Source: Candidatus Mediterraneibacter pullistercoris
Lineage (GTDB): Bacteria > Bacillota > Clostridia > Lachnospirales > Lachnospiraceae
Direction: 5' to 3'
Length of the DNA stretch: 64,000 bases
Assembly: GCA_019116885.1 (NCBI GenBank)
Contig: DXAU01000030.1
Coordinates: 62,001-126,000 of the forward strand
In this document: one piece after another, positions 26,685-36,520 of the stretch
Layout: each line of letters starts with the position of its first letter
Numbering within the stretch: the first letter of the stretch is position 1
The notes under the pieces: generated by a model
Database searches by the model: none
Told to the model about the DNA's origin: nothing
What the model saw: only the letters and a program-made list of their open reading frames with translations
Translations under genes and position numbers: made by a program

Positions 26685-27295
26685 GCGTCGTCCTCACAAT
26701 TTTGTATCACTTGACGGATCAGGTCATAGCGAAACCCTTTCCGCGCCAGATATCCGTATATTTTCTGCCGTTCCCGGTCCTGAGAACACGAGGGATCAAA
26801 CCGCTTTTTGCGCAGGAGTTTCCGTATCGCCTCCGCTTCTTCTCTCTCATCATAACAGACTTCCAGCGCTCTGTCGGCCGCTTCTTCGGATACCCCTTTC
26901 TTAAGAAGCGCCGCCCGGATCTCCTGTCTGCTCTTTGTCCCCTGACGGCTTTGGACAAAATTCTCTGCGAATCTGGTGTCATCCAGATATCCGAAAGAGC
27001 GTACATACTCTATCGCCTCCTCTGCAATATCGGGCGGGCAGAATCCCTGCAGCAGTTTTTCCCTGAGTGAAGCTTCCGTCCGGTCCATATCTGCCAGCAG
27101 ATGCAGGGCGCGCAGCTTCGCCCTCTTTAAGAGCACTTCTGAACGGATCTTCTCCGTGACATCTTCCGACAGCTCTGCCCCCTCGCAGATCCCAAAGCGG
27201 GAAAGTTCCCCTTTGTACAGGACAAAGGAAAACTTTCCGTCTAAATACACTTTATATTTTGTCTTTGTACACGGTCTTAGTTCTGTGACCGTCAT
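26681..27295 (-). CDS. recX: Regulatory protein RecX
   Basis: A 204-residue helical-repeat protein that binds RecA filaments and limits their activity. Conserved features are YKVYLDG near the start, the [13 protein letters not shown] segment, [18 protein letters not shown] and a C-terminal [15 protein letters not shown] repeat. It overlaps the recA stop by 4 nt, so it is co-transcribed and translationally coupled with recA and shares its SOS control. Confidence 0.93.
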   Translation of the reverse strand: MTVTELRPCTKTKYKVYLDGKFSFVLYKGELSRFGICEGAELSEDVTEKIRSEVLLKRAKLRALHLLADMDRTEASLREKLLQGFCPPDIAEEAIEYVRSFGYLDDTRFAENFVQSRQGTKSRQEIRAALLKKGVSEEAADRALEVCYDEREEAEAIRKLLRKKRFDPSCSQDRERQKIYGYLARKGFRYDLIRQVIQNCEDDA

Positions 27296-28404
27296 GCTTT
27301 ATTCCCGCCTTTCAATGCAAGACTGCCGTCGGCATCCGTTTTCTTTTCTCCGGTTTTTTTGTCCGTACTCTTCTTCTCCGCCTCTTTGGAGTCCTCTTCC
27401 TCTTCGCCGGTAAGATGATAATGTGCGCGCACTTTCTGATCCAGTTCTTCCATCAATTCCGGATGGTTTGCGAGATATGCTTTCGCATTTTCCCTGCCCT
27501 GACCGATCTTCTCTCCTTCATAAGCATACCAGGCGCCGCTCTTTTTTATCAGGTCGATTCCTGCTGCAAGATCAAGGATATCGCCCTCTCTTGATATCCC
27601 TTTCCCAAACATGATGTCAAACTCCGCCTCTTTAAACGGAGGTGCGATCTTATTTTTCACAATCTTGATGCGCGTGCGGTTTCCGACCATCTCTCCGCTC
27701 TGCTTAAGCGTCTCGATCCTTCTCACATCCATGCGCACAGAAGCGTAGAATTTGAGCGCGCGTCCGCCTGTTGTCGTCTCCGGATTCCCGAACATGACAC
27801 CGACTTTTTCACGGAGCTGGTTGATAAAGATCACGACACAGTTGGATTTGCTGATCACAGGCGTAAGTTTTCTCAGAGCCTGGGACATCAGTCTCGCCTG
27901 GAGCCCCACATGGCTGTCCCCCATGTCTCCCTCGATCTCCTGTTTCGGTACCAGCGCCGCCACCGAGTCAATGACAATAATGTCAATCGCCCCGGAACGC
28001 ACCATCGTCTCCGCTATCTCAAGCGCCTGGTCACCGCTGTCCGGCTGTGATATGTAGAGTTCATCGATATCGACTCCGATATTCTTCGCATACACCGGAT
28101 CCATCGCATGCTCGGCATCGATAAATCCCGCGATCCCGCCTCTCTTCTGCACTTCCGCAATCATGTGGAGCGCCACGGTCGTCTTACCGCTCGACTCCGG
28201 ACCATAGATCTCAATAACGCGTCCTTTCGGCACTCCGCCAAGTCCGAGCGCCAGATCAAGACTCAGGCATCCTGTCGGCACAGTCTCCACGGAAACATGC
28301 GCACTGGAATCTCCCAGTTTCATCACGGTTCCTTTTCCGAAATCTTTCTCTAATTTTGCGATAGCCGCATCCAACGCTTTTTTCTTTTCATCATTTCCTG
28401 CCAT
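27292..28404 (-). CDS. recA: Recombinase RecA
   Basis: A 370-residue strand-exchange ATPase that also triggers LexA self-cleavage. The Walker A motif is GPESSGKTT (68-76), Walker B is [10 protein letters not shown], and the [20 protein letters not shown] loop L2 region and [14 protein letters not shown] signature are present. The C-terminal tail is rich in lysine and acidic residues and longer than in many species. Upstream are a strong promoter and an SOS box; recX follows with a 4-nt overlap. Confidence 0.98.
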   Translation of the reverse strand: MAGNDEKKKALDAAIAKLEKDFGKGTVMKLGDSSAHVSVETVPTGCLSLDLALGLGGVPKGRVIEIYGPESSGKTTVALHMIAEVQKRGGIAGFIDAEHAMDPVYAKNIGVDIDELYISQPDSGDQALEIAETMVRSGAIDIIVIDSVAALVPKQEIEGDMGDSHVGLQARLMSQALRKLTPVISKSNCVVIFINQLREKVGVMFGNPETTTGGRALKFYASVRMDVRRIETLKQSGEMVGNRTRIKIVKNKIAPPFKEAEFDIMFGKGISREGDILDLAAGIDLIKKSGAWYAYEGEKIGQGRENAKAYLANHPELMEELDQKVRAHYHLTGEEEEDSKEAEKKSTDKKTGEKKTDADGSLALKGGNKA

Positions 28405-28429
28405 AAGATAGATTCTCCTTTACTCGCAC

Positions 28430-28483
28430 CGAACAGTTGTTCGTGTCTGCTACTATAGTATTATACCTCTTGTAAAATGTCAA
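28430..28483 (-). promoter_or_regulatory. recA promoter with LexA (SOS) box
   Basis: Reading leftwards: -35 TTGACA (28478-28483), 17-bp spacer, -10 TACTAT (28455-28460). A perfect palindrome CGAACAACTGTTCG (minus-strand sense, 28430-28443) lies just past the expected start. It fits the Gram-positive LexA/DinR consensus CGAAC-N4-GTTCG. Confidence 0.9.
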
Positions 28484-28785
28484 CAACATTTTAGCTTTTC
28501 TATTATATATTTTTACATGTACATTAAAACGGACTTATCATTGGTCTGACAGTTATTTTTATAATCCGGAAAGTTTCCCCATACAGGGCAGAATGAAAAT
28601 GAGACGCCGCAGGGCAGTGAAAATACGCCGGCAGGAAACCGGGCCTGTATCCGTACAGACAAGATAACACCGGAAACAGAAAAAAGCAATGAAATGCAAG
28701 AGATGATTGCATTTTTACAGATGGAGGGACTGAACTGCCGCTAGTTTCCGCAGCAGTTCAGCCGGCCTCCGGAAGACAGAATGTC
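28484..28785. other. Gene-free stretch between recA and the nucleoside transporter
   Basis: Beyond the recA promoter this stretch has no convincing gene. A plus-strand frame stays open for 59 codons (28565-28744), with a polar, protein-like composition, but it lacks a start codon with a ribosome-binding site except for a late ATG at 28694. It may be a decayed gene remnant. A 9-bp inverted repeat (28730-28738 with 28753-28761) lies downstream of the permease gene and may end its operon, although it has no T-run. Confidence 0.4.
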
Positions 28786-29778
28786 CTAACGCTCCTCGCG
28801 GAAGTAGTTCAGCCCGCAGCTCTTTGGCTGAGCGTGCTCTTTGCTCTGCCGCATACTCGTTACGACCAGCACGATGATCGTAGCCACGTACGGCAGCATA
28901 TCATAGATCTGGGCCGGAAGGCCGGGAATATTGACATACATGCGCATGATCGTAAGCCCTCCGAATATAAGGGCAACGAGCATGCCGCGCGCCGGACTCC
29001 AGGTCGCGAAGATTACAAGGGCAACTGCAAGCCAGCCATAACCGCTGACGCAGTCGTGCACCCACACTCCGGAAGTCGTCACCATGCTCATGTACATGCC
29101 GCCGATCCCGCAGATCCCTCCGCCGATCACAGTCGCAAGGTACTTGTACCGGGCAATGTTGATGCCCGCTGCATCCGCTGTCGCCGGGTCTTCTCCTACC
29201 GCCCGCAGGTTAAGGCCCACCCTGGACCTGGCGAAGAACCATGCCATAACGACCGCCGCAGCGACTGCAAAATAGACGAGCCAGTTATATTGAAAAAGCA
29301 GAGGGCCGAGCACAGGGATATCCGACAGGACGGGGATATCAAGACCTGAGAACGCTTTCTTTGTCACATCTGTCACAGCCACATATCCGCCTGCCTGCTG
29401 CCCGATATATTCGCCGAAAAAGTTGCCGAAGCCCGTTCCGAAGATCGTAAGGGTAAGCCCGGTCACATTCTGGTTCGCGCGAAGCGTGATCGTAAGGAAA
29501 CTGTAGATGAGCGCACCCCCGGCCCCCGCGATAAAGGACGCTGCAAGCGCAATGACCGCTGAGAGGAAACCGTTTGGCTCTCCGCCCCGGGCGAGCACTG
29601 CCTGCTCATAATAATAAGAGCCTGCAAGCCCGGTAATGGCGCCCATGAACATCATACCCTCCACTCCAAGGTTTAAGTTGCCCGCTTTCTCTGTCAGAAT
29701 CTCGCCAAGGGCTCCCAGCAGGAGGGGCGTCCCCGCCAGAACTGCCGCGATAAACAATCCGTTCAATGTACTAAGCAT
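28786..29778 (-). CDS. Nucleoside ABC transporter permease (NupQ/YufQ type)
   Basis: A 330-residue inner-membrane permease of the PnrA/BMP-associated family (BPD_transp_2), which imports purine and pyrimidine nucleosides. It has about 8-9 hydrophobic segments and the conserved GALGEILTEKAGNLNLGVEGMM start and ALAxN-type LTIFGTGFGNF region. It is last in the operon bmp-ATPase-permease-permease, overlapping the previous permease by 8 bp. Substrate is inferred from the family. Confidence 0.88.
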   Translation of the reverse strand: MLSTLNGLFIAAVLAGTPLLLGALGEILTEKAGNLNLGVEGMMFMGAITGLAGSYYYEQAVLARGGEPNGFLSAVIALAASFIAGAGGALIYSFLTITLRANQNVTGLTLTIFGTGFGNFFGEYIGQQAGGYVAVTDVTKKAFSGLDIPVLSDIPVLGPLLFQYNWLVYFAVAAAVVMAWFFARSRVGLNLRAVGEDPATADAAGINIARYKYLATVIGGGICGIGGMYMSMVTTSGVWVHDCVSGYGWLAVALVIFATWSPARGMLVALIFGGLTIMRMYVNIPGLPAQIYDMLPYVATIIVLVVTSMRQSKEHAQPKSCGLNYFREER

Positions 29779-30868
29779 GATGCTCCTCCTTTCCTCTTCT
29801 TATCAGCCGGTATGAGATAAAGAACTCACATCCCAGCATAAAAAACAAGATGATGCCAATCAGAAGATCCGACGCAGACGCCGGGATCTTAAACTGTGTC
29901 TGTATGGCGTTGGAACCGCGTTCCAGCATGGCGATAAACACAGATACGATGAGCATGCCGAAAGGATTCATCTTCGCAAGCCACGCCACTGTGATAGCAG
30001 TGAACCCTACTCCGCCTGCCGTTCCTTCCGTGATGGTATAATCTGCTCCTGCAAACTGGAGCATGCCGACAAGACCGCACAGCGCTCCCGAGATGAACAT
30101 TGTCCGCTTGAACACGCGCCCCACACTGATGCCGGCATACTTTGCCGTATTGTTACTCTCTCCCACGACTGCGATCTCATAGCCCTGCTTCGTCTTATTG
30201 AAATAAAAGTAAGACACCACTACGAGGATCAGTGCGAGTATCCATCCCCAGTGTACGCCGAACACTTTCGTCAGTCTTGCCCCCGGAACGAGCATGTCGA
30301 TCTTGGGGAAACTGCTGCCCTCAGCTTTCCACGGACCATTCATCAGATATTTAATGAATGCCAGAGCTATATAGTTGAGCATCAGAGTGAACAGCGTCTC
30401 ATTCGTCCCCCATTTTGCCTTGCACACTGCCGGGAGGAGGCCGTAGAGACCGCCTGCCACGATAGCTGCCAGCATCATGAGCAGCACCAGCGGGAGCTTC
30501 GGAAAGATATGTGCCGTAAACAGCCCGAAAGCTCCGGCTGCTACTGCCCCGGCCAGTATCTGTCCCTCTCCGCCGATATTCCAGAATTTCATCTTAAAGG
30601 CAAATGAAATGCCGATCGCTGTGATAAGGAGCGGTACAGCGATCTTGACCGTCTCATGGATGACTGTACTGGAGCCCCAGGCTCCTTTTACCATGGATAT
30701 GTAGACGGAAACAGGGTTGTGTCCGAGCATCAGAATCACGATCCCGCCTGTGATCAGAGAGAGGATAAATGCAACAGCCCGTATCCCCCATGCTTTCTGC
30801 TGGGACAGCGCATCTCTTTTTACCATCCTGATAAGAGGCTCTTTTGCCTGTGTAGTATGTGAGCTCAT
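29771..30868 (-). CDS. Nucleoside ABC transporter permease (NupP/YufP type)
   Basis: A 365-residue permease, partner of the previous gene. It has an N-terminal cytoplasmic segment, then about nine hydrophobic segments with the family signature GEGQILAGA and TLMLNYIA. The ATG overlaps the ATPase stop (ATGA), with GGAGG at 8 nt located inside the end of the ATPase gene. The two different permeases are expected to form a heterodimer under the fused ATPase. Confidence 0.88.
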   Translation of the reverse strand: MSSHTTQAKEPLIRMVKRDALSQQKAWGIRAVAFILSLITGGIVILMLGHNPVSVYISMVKGAWGSSTVIHETVKIAVPLLITAIGISFAFKMKFWNIGGEGQILAGAVAAGAFGLFTAHIFPKLPLVLLMMLAAIVAGGLYGLLPAVCKAKWGTNETLFTLMLNYIALAFIKYLMNGPWKAEGSSFPKIDMLVPGARLTKVFGVHWGWILALILVVVSYFYFNKTKQGYEIAVVGESNNTAKYAGISVGRVFKRTMFISGALCGLVGMLQFAGADYTITEGTAGGVGFTAITVAWLAKMNPFGMLIVSVFIAMLERGSNAIQTQFKIPASASDLLIGIILFFMLGCEFFISYRLIRRGKEEHHA

Positions 30869-32436
30869 GCTGTCACCTCCTCATTTTCACTGCCCGGCTC
30901 TCCTTTGCCCGCATGGATCATCATCAGGCCTATGTCTTCTTTCGTCACTCTCCGGGGATCGACGATCCCGCTTACCTTTCCACCGCACATCACCATAATC
31001 CGGTCAGAAAGCTGCATCAGCACGTCAAGATCCTCCCCGATAAAGATGACCGCAACTCCTTTTTTCTTCTGTTCATTGAGAAGGTCATAGATCCGGTAAG
31101 AAGAATTGATGTCAAGTCCTCTGACCGGATAAGCGACAATCAGGACAGACGGCTGGCAGGCAATCTCACGTCCGAGCAGTACTTTCTGCACATTTCCGCC
31201 GGAGAGCCTTCCGACCGGAGTGTCGACTCCCGGTGTCACGATCTCCAGGTCTCCTATCAGCTTTTGGGCCAGTTCCCTCGGCGTCTTCCGGTCTACAAAG
31301 AGCCCTTTTTTTGATTTATAGCTGCGGAGCATGACATTGTCCGTCATGTCCATTCCAGCCACAAGCCCCATGCCGAGACGGTCCTCAGGCACGAACGCCA
31401 TCGAGATTCCTTTCCTGGAGATTTCATCCGGCTTGAGCCCCAGGATGCGCTCCTGGACCTTAATGCCTTCACGTTCTGCCGAATACAGCACAGAACCTCC
31501 GATAGACGGGCACAGCCCTGCAATCGTCTCGCACAGTTCTTTCTGTCCGCTCCCTGCGATCCCGGCCACTCCAAGTATCTCGCCGCCATAAGCTTCAAAG
31601 GACACGTTGTCCAGAGCCTTCACCCCGTCACCGTTTAGACAGGTCAGATCGATCACCTGCAGCCGCTTCTCTCCGCGCTTTACATCCGGCCTTTCGATCT
31701 CCAGGCTGACCGGACGTCCCACCATCATCTCGGTGAGCTGTGCCTGGTCCGTCTTATCCGTATCGACAGCCCCGATGGATTCGCCTTTTCTCAGAATCGC
31801 CACACGGTCCGAGATGGCAAGCACTTCATTTAGTTTATGGGTAATGATGATGATTGATTTCCCGTCCTTTTTCATATTTCTGAGCACTGCAAACAGTTTG
31901 TCCGTCTCCTGCGGCGTCAGTACGGCTGTCGGTTCATCCAGGATCAGGATGTCAGCCCCTTTGTATAGAACTTTGAGGATCTCTACTGTCTGTTTCTCAG
32001 ATACAGACATGTTGTATACTTTCTTGGAAGGATCCAGCTCAAAGCCGTAACGCTCTGCAAGCTCTGCCACTCTCCTGTTTATCTCTTTCCGGTTCACGAC
32101 TGCCTTTCCTTCCAGGCCCAGTACGATATTCTCCGCCGCGGTCAGGACGTCAACAAGTTTAAAATGCTGATGGATCATCCCGATGCCCAGAGCAAACGAA
32201 TCTTTCGGAGACCGTATCGTAACTTCCTTTCCTTTTACGTATATCTCGCCGCGGTCCGGAAAATAGATCCCTGACAGCATATTCATCAGGGTGGTCTTCC
32301 CGCTGCCGTTCTCGCCCAGGAGGGCCAGTATCTCCCCCGTCCTCAGTTCCAGATCAACGTCTTTGTTGGCCGTGACTTTTCCGAAGGTCTTTGTCACATG
32401 ATGCATTTTCACCGCATTTCCCGCTGTCTCTGCCAA
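30865..32436 (-). CDS. Nucleoside ABC transporter ATP-binding protein (two ABC domains)
   Basis: A 523-residue tandem ATPase. Domain 1 has Walker A GENGSGKTT, the variant signature VSEKQTVEI, and Walker B ILILDEPTAVLTP. Domain 2 has a degenerate Walker A (GIAGSGQKE), signature LSGGNVQKVLLGRE, and a Walker B region reading VLIVAYPVRGLD, where the usual EPTRGLD has changed. This asymmetry is typical of the RbsA/YufO class. The start codon is TTG, with AAGGAG at 9 nt. It follows the BMP lipoprotein gene after a stem-loop spacer. Confidence 0.9.
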   Translation of the reverse strand: MAETAGNAVKMHHVTKTFGKVTANKDVDLELRTGEILALLGENGSGKTTLMNMLSGIYFPDRGEIYVKGKEVTIRSPKDSFALGIGMIHQHFKLVDVLTAAENIVLGLEGKAVVNRKEINRRVAELAERYGFELDPSKKVYNMSVSEKQTVEILKVLYKGADILILDEPTAVLTPQETDKLFAVLRNMKKDGKSIIIITHKLNEVLAISDRVAILRKGESIGAVDTDKTDQAQLTEMMVGRPVSLEIERPDVKRGEKRLQVIDLTCLNGDGVKALDNVSFEAYGGEILGVAGIAGSGQKELCETIAGLCPSIGGSVLYSAEREGIKVQERILGLKPDEISRKGISMAFVPEDRLGMGLVAGMDMTDNVMLRSYKSKKGLFVDRKTPRELAQKLIGDLEIVTPGVDTPVGRLSGGNVQKVLLGREIACQPSVLIVAYPVRGLDINSSYRIYDLLNEQKKKGVAVIFIGEDLDVLMQLSDRIMVMCGGKVSGIVDPRRVTKEDIGLMMIHAGKGEPGSENEEVTA

Positions 32437-32540
32437 TTTCCCACACTCCTTTTCTCTATGTATCTCAGTATCCCGCAGTCATCTTTCGTCCCGGCAGGAC
32501 AAAAGCAGAAGTATTCTCCTGTATATGAACCGGAATACAG

Positions 32541-32566
32541 ACAAAGCCGTCCGAAGACGGCTCTGT
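32541..32566 (-). other. Stem-loop with UUCG loop between bmp and the ATPase gene
   Basis: On the minus strand an 11-bp stem (one wobble) closed by a UUCG tetraloop lies 34 bp after the bmp stop. No T-run follows, so it is more likely an mRNA stabiliser that keeps binding-protein mRNA abundant than a full terminator. Confidence 0.6.
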
Positions 32567-32599
32567 TCCTGTAACTATTTGAATCTGTGTCTGTCTCTC

Positions 32600-33772
32600 T
32601 TACTCAACTACATTACAGCCTTCAATGATATACTGCCAGGACGGCGCGGAAGACTCTTCCTGCTCATGGAAATATTCCCCTTCCGGAACTTCATACTCTT
32701 CTCCTTCCGGGCTTACCCCTGAGAGAGGTCCGTCAAATACGTGGAGTTCCCCGGAGATCAGCTTCTCCCGTGCCTCATCGATGGCTTCCTGAGTGCCCTC
32801 AGCCGCGATGTCTGTATTCAGCGGAGACAGATAGACGGCCTCGTCCGCAAGGCCTCTGCACCAGTCTGCAGGAATCGTCTCTCCGTCAATCACAGCCTGA
32901 ACAGCCTCTGTTACATAGATTCCCCAGTCGATACGAGGTGAGATCAGGGACGCTTCCGGAGCGGCCTCGATCATGTCGTTGTTATATCCTACCTGCCATA
33001 CGCCGTTCTCCTCTGCCGTAGTAGCAGGAGCTGTTGAATCGGAGTGCTGGGAGATCACGTCGCATCCGCGGTCAATGAGCGCTTTTGCCACCTGGGATTC
33101 CACCGTAGGATCATTCCAGGAGTTCGTGTACATGATGTCCATGGTAACGTCAGGGTTCACACTCTTTGCGCCCAGATAAAACGCTGTGTAGCCGCTGATG
33201 ACTTCGGCAAACGGAAACGCTGCCACATAACCGAGCTTGTTCGACTCTGTTTTAAGGCCTGCCGCGATGCCTGCCAGATAGCGTCCTTCATAGATGGAAG
33301 CGAAATAGTTGTGGAAGTTGTCAAGTCCTGAATCTGCCGCCTGATGTCCTGTCGCATGACAGAACTGGATATCCGGATACTCCGCCGCCACTTCTTTTAC
33401 ATAATCTTCAAAACCAAAACTTGTGGCAAATATGATATTGCATCCGGCGTCCACAAGTTCTCTGAGAGCCGTATCACACTCCGCGCCTTCCGGCACGTTA
33501 TATTTGTTCACGATCTGGTCGTCGCTCAGGCCAAGAGCCTCCTGCATCTCCTGTGTTCCCAGATCATGGTTGTATGTGTACCCCATATCGCTTGGATCTG
33601 ACACGTGTACGAATCCTACCTTGATCTCATCTGCCGGAATCCCCTCAGATGATGCGGAAGAAGAGCCTCCCTCTTCACTGCCTCCAGTTTCCGCCGCCGG
33701 AGCTCCGCACCCCGCAATCAGGGTGACTGCCATAGCTGCGCACAAGAATACGCTGATGATCTTCTTTTTCAT
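32600..33772 (-). CDS. BMP-family nucleoside-binding lipoprotein
   Basis: A 390-residue lipoprotein: signal peptide with lipobox LIAGC (lipidated cysteine about residue 22), a Ser/Gly/Glu-rich linker, then a PnrA/basic membrane protein domain beginning IKVGFVHVSDPSDMG. It captures nucleosides outside the cell for the permeases encoded downstream. ATG 33772 has AGGAGG at 6 nt; the longer frame is not supported. It is first in its operon and likely most expressed. The C-terminal region EEYEVPEGEYFHEQEES is extended and acidic. Confidence 0.92.
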   Translation of the reverse strand: MKKKIISVFLCAAMAVTLIAGCGAPAAETGGSEEGGSSSASSEGIPADEIKVGFVHVSDPSDMGYTYNHDLGTQEMQEALGLSDDQIVNKYNVPEGAECDTALRELVDAGCNIIFATSFGFEDYVKEVAAEYPDIQFCHATGHQAADSGLDNFHNYFASIYEGRYLAGIAAGLKTESNKLGYVAAFPFAEVISGYTAFYLGAKSVNPDVTMDIMYTNSWNDPTVESQVAKALIDRGCDVISQHSDSTAPATTAEENGVWQVGYNNDMIEAAPEASLISPRIDWGIYVTEAVQAVIDGETIPADWCRGLADEAVYLSPLNTDIAAEGTQEAIDEAREKLISGELHVFDGPLSGVSPEGEEYEVPEGEYFHEQEESSAPSWQYIIEGCNVVE

Positions 33773-33892
33773 ATTTTTCCTCCTTTTTCTGCCTCTGTCC
33801 GGACATCTGTCCGGATCTCTGCCTGGTCCGTTATAAAAAATGCTATCCCCATGCAAGAAAATGTGTTCTTCCAGATGGACAGCTCCAAATGT

Positions 33893-33921
33893 ATTTTACT
33901 ATTTGGTCAAATAGAAGTCAA
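33893..33921 (-). promoter_or_regulatory. Promoter of the nucleoside transporter operon with a palindrome in the spacer
   Basis: Reading leftwards: -35 TTGACT (33916-33921), 17-bp spacer, -10 TAAAAT (33893-33898). A perfect palindrome CTATTTG-AC-CAAATAG (33899-33914) fills the spacer, an ideal repressor position. A second palindrome (TCCGGACA, 33798-33815) lies in the leader. The regulator is not in the window. Confidence 0.75.
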
Positions 33922-33956
33922 CATAGAAAAACAGCATAAAAAAACAGCATGAAAAA

Positions 33957-33975
33957 GGGGATCTATTCGATCCCC
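33957..33975 (-). terminator. Terminator overlapping the copA/copZ stop
   Basis: On the minus strand GGGGATC-GAATA-GATCCCC is followed by TTTTT and, a little further, a T7 run. The stop codon TAG lies at the edge of the loop. Confidence 0.75.
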
Positions 33976-34172
33976 AGTACCTTGTAGTCCTGATCTTCAA
34001 CTGCTTTTGTGAGCACATCGTCCCCTACTTCACTGTTCAGCGTGACCACCGCTGTTCCCGATTCGTGGCTTACCTCTGCCCCGCCGACTCCTGAAACCGC
34101 TTCGAGCGCCTTTTTCACCCGCGCCTCACAGTGTCCGCACATCATTCCCTCGATCTTCATTGTTTTTGTCAT
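33963..34172 (-). CDS. copZ: Copper chaperone CopZ nested in frame at the 3' end of copA
   Basis: Within the copA frame, ATG 34172 has a perfect AAGGAGG (34181-34187) at 8 nt and begins a complete 69-residue heavy-metal-associated domain with the copper-binding GMMCGHC (C12, C15). Translation from this internal start would yield a stand-alone CopZ-type chaperone. The same bases are also read through as the C-terminal domain of CopA. The internal start is a prediction from the ribosome-binding site; stand-alone CopZ is standard in related csoR-copA-copZ operons. Confidence 0.7.
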   Translation of the reverse strand: MTKTMKIEGMMCGHCEARVKKALEAVSGVGGAEVSHESGTAVVTLNSEVGDDVLTKAVEDQDYKVLGIE

Positions 34173-36503
34173 TGTTGTTTCCTCCTTTTTCTTTCTGACT
34201 CTTACTTTTTTATCCCTGCGGGCATCATACATTTTGAACCAGTTAAGTCTCAGCGCATTGCCCACCACGCACACGCTCGAAAGACTCATCGCCGCCGCTC
34301 CGAACATCGGATTCAACTGCCATCCGAACAGAGGAATCCACACTCCGGCCGCCAGCGGGATGCCGATCACATTGTAGAAAAATGCCCAGAAGAGATTTTC
34401 ATGGATATTCCTCAGCGCAGCCCTGCTTAAACGAATCGCGGCGGGAACGTCGCTTAGCCTGCTCTTCATAAGGACAACGTCTGCCGCATCAATGGCAATG
34501 TCTGTACCCGCTCCTATGGCAATGCCTGTATCAGCTCTTGTAAGGGCGGGAGCGTCATTTATGCCGTCCCCTACCATGGCGACTCTGCCTTTCTTCTTCA
34601 GAGCGCGTATTACGCTCTCTTTCCCGTCGGGCAGGACTCCTGCGATGACTTCGTCAACGCCTGCCTGGACTCCGATCGCTTTCGCCGTGCGCTCATTATC
34701 GCCTGTGATCATTACAACATGGATGCCCATATCCTGAAGTTCTTTTACTGCCTGCGGGCTGTCTTCCTTGATCACATCCGCAACTGCGATAATGCCGATG
34801 AGCGTTCCTTCCCGGCTGAAAAACAGCGGTGTCTTGCCTTCTTCTGCCAGTTTTTGCGCCGTTTTCTCTGTCTCTGTCGATATCTCCGTGTTCTGCCGTA
34901 TAAACTTCAGATTGCCTCCGCAGACAAGAGCGCCTGAGAGCATGCCCGAAAGACCGTTTCCCGGTACGGCGCGGAAATCTTCTGCTTCCTCTTCATATGA
35001 GATGCCGGATTCCTCCGCCTTTACAAGAATTGCGCGGGAAAGCGGATGCTCACTCTTTTTCTCCAGAGCGCAGGCATATGAGAGAAGTTCTTCTTCTGTC
35101 ACTCCATCCGCAGGTATCATGTCCGTTACTCTCGGCTCGCCGCTTGTGATCGTCCCGGTCTTATCCAGAGCAACGATCTGTGTCTTTCCTGTCTCTTCAA
35201 GAGAGACTGCTGTTTTAAACATGATCCCGTTCTTCGCGCCCATTCCGTTGCCTACCATGATTGCCACCGGTGTGGCAAGCCCGAGCGCACACGGACAGCT
35301 TATTACGAGTACGGAAATTCCCCTCGCAAGAGCAAATCCAATCGTCTGGCCTGCAATAAGCCATACACTCATAGTCACAACAGCGATGGCAATCACTGCC
35401 GGGACAAAGACGCCGGACACCCTGTCCGCAACTTTGGCAATGGGAGCCTTTGTGGCCGCCGCATCACTGACCATCTGGATGATCTGGGAGAGCGTCGTGT
35501 CCTCTCCCACCCGGGAAGCTTCACACCGCAGGAACCCTGACTGGTTCAAAGTAGCTGCCGAGACCAGATCTCCCGCATGCTTATCCACCGGTATGCTCTC
35601 TCCGGTGAGCGCTGATTCATTGACTGCACTGCAGCCCTCAAGCACGATCCCGTCCACCGGGATATTCTCTCCGGGTCTTACAACGAACACATCTCCTTTT
35701 CTCACCTGTTCGATGGAAACCTCAGTCTCAACGCCATTCCTCACGACTACTGCCGTTTTCGGGGCCAGTTTCATCAGGCTCTTGAGAGCGTCTGTCGTGC
35801 GCCCTTTGGATCTCGCCTCAAGCATCTTTCCAACTGTAATCAGCGTCAGAATCATGGCCGCCGACTCAAAGTAAAACTCATGCATGTAGGACATGACGCC
35901 GGCCATATCGCCCCTCATCTGCGCATCTGTCATGGCAAAAAGGGCGTAAATACTGTATCCGTATGACGCGCCTGCCCCCAGAGCCACAAGCGTATCCATA
36001 TTGGGCGCCCTGTGGATCAGGCCTTTGAATCCACTGATAAAAAACTTCTGGTTGACCACCATGACTGCTGTTGTGAGAAGGAGCTGGATAATTCCCATCG
36101 CTACGTGGTTTCCTGCAAGGAACGATGGCACCGGCCAGTCCCACATCATATGACCCATGGAAAAATACATCAGCGGGATGAGAAAACATAATGATGCGAT
36201 AAGACGGCGCTTCATCTTCGGCGTCTCCCTGTCTTTCAGAGAATCAGCCGCCTCTTCCGCGGATGCTCCGGTCTTCCCCCGGGTGCGCTCACCCGGGCGG
36301 TCTGCTCCTTTTTCCGAAGCGCCGTATCCCGCCTGCTCCACAGCCGCAATAATATCGCCCGGGGACGCCGTCCCCTCCACGCCCATAGAGTTTGTCAGAA
36401 GACTGACAGAGCACGAGGTGACTCCCGGAACTTTGGAAACGGCTTTTTCAACACTGGCGCTGCAGGCCGCGCAGCTCATACCTGTTACGTTATACTGTTC
36501 CAT
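33963..36503 (-). CDS. copA: Copper-exporting P1B-type ATPase with N- and C-terminal HMA domains
   Basis: An 846-residue Cu(+) efflux pump. The N-terminal HMA domain has GMSCAAC (C11, C14). Eight membrane helices follow, with TGES in the actuator, [12 protein letters not shown] (ion-binding CPC), DKTGTITSG (phosphorylated aspartate), EHPLS and [10 protein letters not shown]. After the last helix there is a basic linker (KKKEETT) and a second HMA domain (778-846, C789, C792). This is unusual, since P1B ATPases normally carry HMA domains only at the N-terminus. The linker codons are the ribosome-binding site of the nested copZ, suggesting loss of the original copA stop. It follows csoR by 17 bp. 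Confidence 0.95.
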   Translation of the reverse strand: MEQYNVTGMSCAACSASVEKAVSKVPGVTSCSVSLLTNSMGVEGTASPGDIIAAVEQAGYGASEKGADRPGERTRGKTGASAEEAADSLKDRETPKMKRRLIASLCFLIPLMYFSMGHMMWDWPVPSFLAGNHVAMGIIQLLLTTAVMVVNQKFFISGFKGLIHRAPNMDTLVALGAGASYGYSIYALFAMTDAQMRGDMAGVMSYMHEFYFESAAMILTLITVGKMLEARSKGRTTDALKSLMKLAPKTAVVVRNGVETEVSIEQVRKGDVFVVRPGENIPVDGIVLEGCSAVNESALTGESIPVDKHAGDLVSAATLNQSGFLRCEASRVGEDTTLSQIIQMVSDAAATKAPIAKVADRVSGVFVPAVIAIAVVTMSVWLIAGQTIGFALARGISVLVISCPCALGLATPVAIMVGNGMGAKNGIMFKTAVSLEETGKTQIVALDKTGTITSGEPRVTDMIPADGVTEEELLSYACALEKKSEHPLSRAILVKAEESGISYEEEAEDFRAVPGNGLSGMLSGALVCGGNLKFIRQNTEISTETEKTAQKLAEEGKTPLFFSREGTLIGIIAVADVIKEDSPQAVKELQDMGIHVVMITGDNERTAKAIGVQAGVDEVIAGVLPDGKESVIRALKKKGRVAMVGDGINDAPALTRADTGIAIGAGTDIAIDAADVVLMKSRLSDVPAAIRLSRAALRNIHENLFWAFFYNVIGIPLAAGVWIPLFGWQLNPMFGAAAMSLSSVCVVGNALRLNWFKMYDARRDKKVRVRKKKEETTMTKTMKIEGMMCGHCEARVKKALEAVSGVGGAEVSHESGTAVVTLNSEVGDDVLTKAVEDQDYKVLGIE

Positions 36504-36520
36504 ATAAAACCTCCCAAAAC

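Noticed and set aside
28592-28666. A 24-codon plus-strand peptide (MKMRRRRAV start)
   Set aside because: No ribosome-binding site, and it is only a short arginine-rich frame in a gene-free stretch.
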